Assembly: GCA_963642705.1 (NCBI GenBank)
Contig: CAVIHU010000050.1
Coordinates: 1 to 12,346 of the forward strand
Reading direction: 5' to 3'
Origin: UBA11524 sp963642705
GTDB lineage: Bacteria > Bacillota > Clostridia > Christensenellales > Aristaeellaceae
Length of the DNA: 12,346 nt
Part shown: positions 1 through 4,111 of the stretch, in pieces
Position numbering within the stretch: the stretch's first letter is position 1
Layout of the letters: each line of letters opens with the position of its first letter
Notes under the pieces: generated by a model
The model's input: the letters and a program-made list of their open reading frames with translations, nothing else
Told to the model about the DNA's origin: nothing
The model's database searches: none
Made by a program: the position numbers and the translations under genes

Positions 1-51
1 TTTCTTCTTCCGGAAGCTGTATTCAATGTCGGTAAACGTATCTTGCTTCAT
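1..51 (-). CDS. IS5-like transposase, N-terminal 17 codons
   Basis: The minus strand reads ATG at 51-49 and continues in frame to the window edge as MKQDTFTDIEYSFRKKK. A strong ribosome binding site (AAAGGTGG) lies upstream at about 67-58. The N-terminus matches what I remember of clostridial and proteobacterial IS5-family transposases, which begin with MKQDTFTDIEYS followed by a lysine-rich segment. The catalytic DDE domain is outside the window, so the family call rests on the N-terminus and on the IS end at 134. Whether the element is intact cannot be judged. Confidence 0.6.
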   Translation of the reverse strand, partial: MKQDTFTDIEYSFRKKK

Positions 52-134
52 TTCGAGCACCACCTTTATTTTGATGACTCTATTATACCATATCCGGCAG
101 TGGGATGGTAGCTTTGATTAAATCAGAGGTTCCC
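1..134 (-). mobile_element. Terminal part of an IS5-like insertion sequence
   Basis: Read on the minus strand from base 134 the sequence opens GGGAACCTCTGATTTAATC. An end of the GGGAACCTCTGA type is common in IS5-related elements, so 134 is the likely outer end. The transposase start lies inward at base 51. A TATAAT box sits at 87-82 on the minus strand without a convincing -35. The other end lies outside the window, so the inverted repeat and target duplication cannot be matched. The flanking bases CTAA at 134-137 would fit a short target duplication. The element interrupts the repeat ORF that follows. Confidence 0.6.
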
Positions 135-135
135 T

Positions 136-552
136 AATTTCATCAGTGATGTCATGGATACTTTACGCAGAAATGATTCCAGCGCCTCAAACATTAACCA
201 CCAAATACTGAACGGCACATACCGGACAGTACAATTGTTGGAAATTATAGCTTATGAATTAGATACAAGCGGAGCTTTTTCTGACTACATAAGCGATGTC
301 ATGGACACCTTAAGGAAGAACGATTCCAGCGCTTCAAACATTAACCACCAAATACTGAATGGCACATACCGGACAGTACAATTGTTGGAAATTATAGCTT
401 ATGAATTAGATACAAGCGGAGCTTTTTCTGACTACATAAGCGACGTGATGGACACCTTAAGGAAGAACGATTCCAGCGCTTCAAATATCAATCAACAGAT
501 CCTTAATGGTTGCTATCGCACAGTCCAGATGCTGGAAATAATCGCGCATTGA
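136..552 (+). pseudogene. 5'-truncated tandem-repeat protein, cut by the IS
   Basis: The open frame enters from the IS junction as NFISDV and runs to a TGA at 550-552. It has two full 49-residue units and one 35-residue partial unit, each starting MDTLR(R/K)NDSSASN and containing YRTVQ(L/M)LEIIA. The unit ends with YISDV, so the FISDV before the first ATG (154) is the tail of an earlier unit lost to the IS. No ribosome binding site precedes ATG 154, because the bases there are repeat-unit coding sequence, so that ATG is probably not a native start. I recognise no domain. The units are mostly polar and likely helical. The 3' end overlaps the opposing minus-strand ORF by 50 bases. Confidence 0.6.
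154..552 (+). repeat. 147-bp in-frame tandem repeat, 2.7 copies
   Basis: Copies begin at 154, 301 and 448. Copies 1 and 2 are nearly identical over their last two-thirds, while copy 2 matches copy 3 rather than copy 1 over its first 38 or so bases. This mosaic suggests recent unequal recombination or slippage rather than independent divergence. The period is a whole number of codons, so copy-number change keeps the frame. Confidence 0.9.
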
Positions 553-1684
553 CCAAATGAAGCAGATACACCGCGGGGCGCATCAGGCTCGTAATATGCT
601 GGAGCGCGACAGCTGCTTTCTCATCCGTCATCATTGCCAAACTTTGGATTGGCTGAATCAGCACATCACCCAACCCCGCCTTGGATACCAGACTGCACAA
701 ATCAATTCTGCCTTTTCGATACCAGTTAACCCAAAATTCGATAGCCATCAACTGCTGATGGCAAATACGCTCCGGTTCATTGCCGAGGTCTGCAAAGTGC
801 CGCGTTCCATGTGCAGCAATCAGGCTGTTCCACAACAGCCCCAGCCGTTCGCGCAGTGATTGCACCTCAAAGAACGCCGTTACCCTTTGCATATCATCAA
901 GGGTTGTCGGCGTCTTGTCAGCAATCGTCACCGCATCCAGCGCGTTTTTCTTCTCCTTCGCCATAAACAGGCCTTTCTTGACCTGCCCACGCTTCTGCGC
1001 ATCCATCAGCAGTTCCGAGAAGGGAGCAGTGAGCGTTTCATAAGCCCCTGCCAGAATTTTTACAGGTTTCGCCAACTGGCTTTCCAGCACAGGCTGCGCT
1101 TTCGTGTAAGTTTCATTGATCAGGCTGATGAGCTGCTCCCCGCGTTTTCGGGCAAGCCCGTCCTCCGCACCGTCCACCATTGCAAAAGCCGCCCACGCCG
1201 AAATGGCATTTTCATCGCAGACTGTCAGCGCATCCCGAAGGGCAGTTTCCGCCGCCGAATCGCCCTTCTGGGAATAAAACTGGTCTGTCAGCTGATTGAC
1301 CACCGCGTACTGATTCGCCTTCCACACCAGCTTGGTCTTGCCGCCTGCATTGATGTTTTGCAGCTGAATATTCAAGCTCTGCTGCAATTCCAAACTCTCG
1401 ACGAACTGCGCTGCATTCATCAGCTCGTTTTCCAGCGGAAGTCCGGCTGCCAGCTCGCGCTCTTCCTGCGCCGTCAGCTGTTCATTGCTTGCATACAGCC
1501 ATTGCAGTTCATTCGGCGCAAGCGGGAACGCTGCCCCCTTCTTAACCGGGGCTGGAATCAACGTCATCAGGCTTTCATGCCGTGCCACATAGTCCGCAGC
1601 TTTTTCCGTTGACCAGCTGTCGCCATCATAGACAATCGGCTCAAACTCTTTGTGGCGGATGTCTGCCAGTGTTTCAATTGCCAT
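503..1684 (-). CDS. Chimeric ORF with a fragment of a large helicase-like protein
   Basis: This is a 393-residue ORF with ATG at 1684 behind a strong AGGAGG (spacing about 6). Three parts can be told apart. Residues 1-10 (MAIETLADIR) are repeated at 2973. Residues 11 to about 378 include WSTEKAADYVARHESL, FPLAPNELQWLY, a run of helices, and LRERLGLLWNSLIAAHG. The last 15 or so residues are the reverse complement of the tandem-repeat unit at 503-552. The middle recalls the helical region of very large DUF4011/DUF3320 helicase-like proteins found in defence islands, which have a comparable tEIAkYva and PLs-nEl-ly pattern. That is memory of a family pattern, not a match I could test. No Walker motif is visible, so no helicase activity is expected from this piece. 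It is probably a gene fragment given a borrowed start and an accidental end. Confidence 0.45.
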   Translation of the reverse strand: MAIETLADIRHKEFEPIVYDGDSWSTEKAADYVARHESLMTLIPAPVKKGAAFPLAPNELQWLYASNEQLTAQEERELAAGLPLENELMNAAQFVESLELQQSLNIQLQNINAGGKTKLVWKANQYAVVNQLTDQFYSQKGDSAAETALRDALTVCDENAISAWAAFAMVDGAEDGLARKRGEQLISLINETYTKAQPVLESQLAKPVKILAGAYETLTAPFSELLMDAQKRGQVKKGLFMAKEKKNALDAVTIADKTPTTLDDMQRVTAFFEVQSLRERLGLLWNSLIAAHGTRHFADLGNEPERICHQQLMAIEFWVNWYRKGRIDLCSLVSKAGLGDVLIQPIQSLAMMTDEKAAVALQHITSLMRPAVYLLHLVNARLFPASGLCDSNH

Positions 1685-1720
1685 GAAGCTCCTCCTTGTT
1701 TGGGGTACAAGAAAACCGCC
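1656..1720 (-). repeat. Duplicated start module, copy A
   Basis: These 65 bases match 2945-3009 with three differences (1706, 1711 and 1718). They hold the 5' codons for MAIETLADIR, the AGGAGG ribosome binding site and one arm of a terminator hairpin. Similarity stops abruptly after the tenth codon and inside the hairpin. Confidence 0.9.
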
Positions 1721-1739
1721 GGGCGTGCGCCTCAGCGGT
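1707..1739 (-). terminator. Minus-strand hairpin with T-run
   Basis: The minus strand reads ACCGCTGAGGC, a GCAC loop, a GCCCGGCGGT arm, then TTTTCTTG. The stem has about ten pairs with one wobble and one bulged A. It lies between the stop of the 53-residue gene and the ribosome binding site of the 393-residue ORF, so it should cut transcription into the chimera. Confidence 0.55.
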
Positions 1740-1900
1740 CAAGAGTGCTGTTCTTTCTTTGCAGCTTTTGCAGCTCTTCGCTTCCTGATTTTTTCTTCCT
1801 CTCGCTTGATAATCTCTTCAAGCTCTTCTAACGACATTTTTGAAAACTTCTCCCTAAAGGATATGTCCGGTCGATAGTCCTCTCTGTACTTAAATTTCAC
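1739..1900 (-). CDS. Small charged protein, 53 aa, FKYRE family
   Basis: The frame runs from GTG at 1900 to TGA at 1741-1739, with GAGGAGG seven bases upstream. The protein starts MKFKYREDYRPDISF and ends in a strongly basic helix (KREEEKIRKRRAAKAAKKE). Its N-terminus resembles the 131-residue protein encoded at 3737-3342: both have FKYRE, then a short spacer, then a helix of the type MS-EE-E-ii. The two appear to be paralogues of different length. They also share 15 identical bases around their stops (1728-1742 and 3338-3352). Function is unknown. The strong ribosome binding site and its place in the gene series argue that it is real. Confidence 0.65.
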   Translation of the reverse strand: MKFKYREDYRPDISFREKFSKMSLEELEEIIKREEEKIRKRRAAKAAKKEQHS

Positions 1901-1942
1901 TTATTAAACCTCCTCAAGGGTGAAGCCGTGCGTTCAGAATCC

Positions 1943-2146
1943 TTACTTGAACTCGACCGTCTTGCCGATGAAACTGCCGTATGCTTTAATGGCGATGACA
2001 TTTTCGCCCATGTCGTACACAATCACGGGCTCGTATTCCACGCCATCAATCACGTAATGCCAGTACGGTCTAAATGGCGTATCCTCGTCCAGTGTGAGAA
2101 TTGTCCCTTCGTTCGGCACTTCCCACTCGTCAATAATTTTCGCCAT
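1943..2146 (-). CDS. Small acidic protein, 67 aa, unknown
   Basis: ATG at 2146 is preceded by AGGAGG at a spacing of about five. The protein begins MAKIIDEWEVPNEG and is rich in D, E, Y and aromatic residues, with alternating hydrophobics that suggest a small beta-rich fold (HYVIDGVEYEPVIVYD). There is no signal peptide or membrane segment. It lies 24 bases after the 65-residue gene and 42 bases before the 53-residue gene, in one minus-strand unit. An acidic single-domain protein downstream of a toxin-like module could be an immunity protein, but that is inferred from position only. Confidence 0.7.
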   Translation of the reverse strand: MAKIIDEWEVPNEGTILTLDEDTPFRPYWHYVIDGVEYEPVIVYDMGENVIAIKAYGSFIGKTVEFK

Positions 2147-2170
2147 TGTGCTCCTCCTGTTGGTCGCCGC

Positions 2171-2368
2171 TTATGGCAACGCGTTCAGCACCGATACACA
2201 CATGCGTCCGATTTCATTAACGTCTTCGCCGGTTTCGTCGATTCCATGAAGTTGCAACCACTCGCCCAGGTGATCTTCAATCGTGAAATAATCGTCTTCC
2301 GAGAGATTGCTGAAGTTGAAATTTAGACCGATGCTTCTCATAAAGTCAATCTGTTTGTCCGTGAACAT
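2171..2368 (-). CDS. Small acidic protein, 65 aa; possible immunity partner
   Basis: ATG at 2368 lies behind GGAGGAG (spacing about eight) and overlaps the end of the preceding nuclease-like ORF by 23 bases, which suggests translational coupling. The sequence opens MFTDKQIDFMRSIGLNFNF and continues with an acidic stretch (LSEDDYFTIEDHLGEWL) and a C-terminal helix. Related small proteins with the TDKQIDFMRSIGL opening are, as I remember, common in clostridial prophage-like regions, usually unnamed. The overlap with the nuclease-like module is what one expects for a cognate immunity gene. No experimental basis is known to me. Confidence 0.75.
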   Translation of the reverse strand: MFTDKQIDFMRSIGLNFNFSNLSEDDYFTIEDHLGEWLQLHGIDETGEDVNEIGRMCVSVLNALP

Positions 2369-2973
2369 CTTGCTTTTCTCCTCCGTATTTTCTTCTTGCT
2401 GCCGTGCCTGTCTTCCACAAGGTGACGACTTGCCCTGTGTCCGGGTTTACGCAAACAGTTGCGTACTGCCCTATCACGCGGCAACTCCTTCTGCCTTTTG
2501 AATCGACCTTGACAGCGGTGGTATGGAGAGGATTCTGCAATGCGTCCAGGATTTCCTCCTCGGTCACATCGCGTTCCGGCATCCGGCTTTGTGCATGCTG
2601 CGTTGTGCCTATATCCATTGTACCACTTCCGGCGCTGCTTTGCAAGCTCGACGCGGGCACTTTCGCGCCAGCCTGACGCATTTTCTCTTCGCGCTCCTGC
2701 GTCCGCTGCGCTTCGCCGTCCGTCATCTGCTCGTCCTTGATGAGCACCCCCACCTGCAGGTAGCAGTGGCAGTTGATGACCTCCTTCGCGCTGCCGTTGA
2801 GGTCGCCGGGGTAGCGCAGATTACAGCCGGGGAAGCACTCGCCCTGCCGCACCCGCACGCCGTGCCGCGCCATGTGGGTGTCGCGTGACCGCACGAACCG
2901 GCAGCGCCGCGTATTCCTCCGATTCCTCCGCCATGCTGATCTGCCGGATGTCTGCCAGTGTTTCAATTGCCAT
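2346..2973 (-). pseudogene. MuF/SPP1-gp7 head-protein remnant with nuclease-like tail
   Basis: The frame that starts at ATG 2973 (MAIETLADIRQISMAEESEEYAALPVR) stops at 2821. The recognisable protein is in another frame, entered at about 2900: RDTHMARHG, then GECFPGCNLRYPGD and EVINCHCYL. That is the conserved C-terminus of phage minor head proteins of the SPP1 gp7 / Mu F family, which end in YPGDP and NCRC motifs. After a linker comes a module from about 2582 to 2346 (MPERDVTEEEILDALQNP, then VIGQYATVCVNPDTGQVVTLWKTG). It resembles the small RelE/Barnase-fold nuclease domains often joined to MuF proteins. The N-terminal head domain is absent and a frame break separates the borrowed start from the rest. 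ATG 2873 could still express the tail. The nuclease assignment is moderate; a DUF4258-like module is the alternative. Confidence 0.55.
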
Positions 2974-3009
2974 GAAGCTCCTCCTTGTTTGGGGCACAAA
3001 AAAACCACC
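2945..3009 (-). repeat. Duplicated start module, copy B
   Basis: This is the partner of 1656-1720: the same AGGAGG, ATG and ten codons, and the same T-run side of a terminator. Here it stands before the head-protein remnant in a frame that soon closes. Confidence 0.9.
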
Positions 3010-3027
3010 GAATGAAATTCAGTGGTT
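2998..3027 (-). terminator. Rho-independent terminator, minus strand
   Basis: On the minus strand AACCACTGAAT pairs with ATTCGGTGGTT across a three-base loop, with one G-T pair, and is followed by seven T. It lies between the 75-residue gene and the head-protein remnant, splitting the minus-strand series into two transcripts unless read through. Confidence 0.85.
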
Positions 3028-3079
3028 GGGGGTGTTGCGTTTAGTTCTCCTGTTGTTGAGCCGTTCCTTTTTTCATCAC

Positions 3080-3307
3080 TCAGCCTTGCAGATACCGTTT
3101 TTCCAAATCCATCCCCAAACCGTAATCAGCGGGGTCAAGGTCGCCCATGATGATGTCGTCCTTGATGGTGTCAAGGACTTCGTAGTAGACGGCTTTTCGC
3201 GCCTCGTAATACTCATCACCGGAATATGTCTTCGATTCGCTGAGCGCTTCATCCGCGTTTTCGATCAGTCGTTCAATGGTGGCCTTCAATACATCGGCGC
3301 CGTTCAC
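3080..3307 (-). CDS. Small acidic helical protein, 75 aa, unknown
   Basis: The start is GTG at 3307, behind AAGGAGGGG at a spacing of about seven. The sequence (MNGADVLKATIERLIENADE, later YYEARKAVYYEVLDTIKDDI) predicts two or three amphipathic helices and is strongly acidic. The YYEVLDTI pattern occurs in small clostridial phage-region proteins that I know only as hypothetical. It follows the 131-residue gene by 34 bases and ends about 50 bases before the terminator at 3027, so these genes form the promoter-proximal unit. Confidence 0.7.
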   Translation of the reverse strand: MNGADVLKATIERLIENADEALSESKTYSGDEYYEARKAVYYEVLDTIKDDIIMGDLDPADYGLGMDLEKRYLQG

Positions 3308-3341
3308 TGTTCGCCCCTCCTTTTCAGCTCGGCTTCACGCC

Positions 3342-3737
3342 TCAGCGGTCAATCTTATTGATGATGTTTAGCCCCTCTTCGCCCTTTGTTATTCGTGCCT
3401 TGTTGTTCTTTACGAGAATGACCTGAGGTAAACCGATGCAATGAATTTCATCGTCCGTGAAGTCGGGAGAATATACATCGTAGTCCTTCCAGCTTGTCCA
3501 GTATTCAGCCGTATCATAGCCGTGCTTTTTTGCGAGGGCTACAACTTCCTGTGGCGCTTGCTCCATGTTCTTGTCTGCCTGCTCCTTTGCATCCTCGAGC
3601 GCCCACTGCTTTCTGAGACTTTCCATTATTTCTGCCATCAGCCTTTCGCGTTCTTCATGCGACATAGCCATATACTTATTGATTTCTTCGGTGCGTGGTA
3701 TATCATACTCACGGTATTTAAAATCCTTCACGTTCAC
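3342..3737 (-). CDS. FKYRE-family protein, 131 aa, unknown
   Basis: The start is GTG at 3737, behind AAGAGGTG and one base after the stop of an upstream 38-residue ORF. A second in-frame GTG at 3731 has worse spacing. The protein opens MNVKDFKYREYDIPRTEEI, continues with a charged helix (SHEERERLMAEIMESLRKQW), then a linker, then a C-terminal part with HGYDTAEYWTSWKDYDVY and a basic tail. The first 45 or so residues resemble the 53-residue protein at 1900-1739. There is no signal or membrane segment and the function is unknown. Its context is a prophage-like small-gene array. Confidence 0.75.
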   Translation of the reverse strand: MNVKDFKYREYDIPRTEEINKYMAMSHEERERLMAEIMESLRKQWALEDAKEQADKNMEQAPQEVVALAKKHGYDTAEYWTSWKDYDVYSPDFTDDEIHCIGLPQVILVKNNKARITKGEEGLNIINKIDR

Positions 3738-3738
3738 G

Positions 3739-3855
3739 TTATTTCACCTCTTGAAACAAAAAGCCAAACTCTTCTTGCATTTCCGCAGGAGCTTTTCGTT
3801 GTGCTTGCTCTTCGCTGTAATTATAAGGGGATTCCTTGTAATTTGCAACCCTCAT
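3739..3855 (-). CDS. 38-aa ORF or tail of a lost gene
   Basis: A short frame from ATG 3855 ends at TAA one base before GTG 3737. Its sequence (MRVANYKESPYNYSEEQAQR, then a helix ending FGFLFQEVK) looks coding: it is polar and helix-compatible, and its end carries the ribosome binding site of the next gene, as in tightly packed operons. No ribosome binding site precedes ATG 3855 and an in-frame stop lies 15 bases further up. It may therefore be the surviving end of a larger gene, or leaderless. A good promoter sequence overlaps it, so coding and promoter readings compete. Confidence 0.4.
   Translation of the reverse strand: MRVANYKESPYNYSEEQAQRKAPAEMQEEFGFLFQEVK
3820..3848 (-). promoter_or_regulatory. 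Candidate promoter of the minus-strand small-gene array
   Basis: On the minus strand TTGCAA (3848-3843) is followed by 17 bases and TATAAT (3825-3820). Transcription would start near 3813 and read into the 131- and 75-residue genes. It lies inside the 38-residue ORF, where TAT AAT also reads as codons, so coincidence is possible. Confidence 0.55.
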
Positions 3856-3933
3856 GTCGTAAAAATATTACTAATCAATCCTGTATTCTCCGCTGAGAGG
3901 CTTTTTTCGGCGCGCTGCCGATGCGGTTGACCT

Positions 3934-3996
3934 GTCAATTATGACTGATAATTTCCCTGTTTTTCCATCACGTTACAAAAGGATTGTAAATTGTGA
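3934..3996 (+). promoter_or_regulatory. Inverted repeats upstream of the adhE promoter
   Basis: Two exact dyads lie here: GTCA-ATTA-TGAC (3934-3945) and TTACAA-AAGGA-TTGTAA (3973-3989). The second is followed at once by TTGTGA (3991-3996), which resembles a half-site for the NADH sensor Rex, a known repressor of adhE in clostridia. A full 18-base Rex palindrome is not present. The dyads end about 20 bases before the -35 box, a position that suits an activator or an upstream operator. Confidence 0.4.
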
Positions 3997-4015
3997 AAAA
4001 AATATCGTTAAGAAC

Positions 4016-4044
4016 TTGACAAAGTGCGCGTACTCTGCTACACT
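4016..4044 (+). promoter_or_regulatory. adhE promoter
   Basis: TTGACA (4016-4021), a 17-base spacer and TACACT (4039-4044) match the main sigma-factor consensus. Transcription from about 4051 gives a 5' leader of roughly 60 bases before the adhE ATG. Confidence 0.8.
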
Positions 4045-4111
4045 GTACCCGTACCCCGATTTCAGGCTTCAATTTCCCGGACGGACGAACGAATTATAAG
4101 GAGAGAGCAGT

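Noticed and set aside
154..552. CRISPR array, because of the regular repeats near the window start
   Set aside because: The repeats are 147 bp with no unique spacers, and they keep one coding frame throughout.
860..1612. A plus-strand 250-codon frame opposite the chimeric ORF
   Set aside because: The minus strand has the ribosome binding site and the more protein-like composition; the plus-strand product is rich in R, H, F and Q and lacks domains.
3887..3907. TCTC-CGCT-GAGA followed by GGC and six T, as a terminator
   Set aside because: The stem is only four pairs and no gene on the plus strand ends before it; too weak to annotate.
3991..4014. A complete Rex operator upstream of adhE
   Set aside because: Only the left TTGTGA half is convincing; the right half does not match at the 18-base palindrome spacing.
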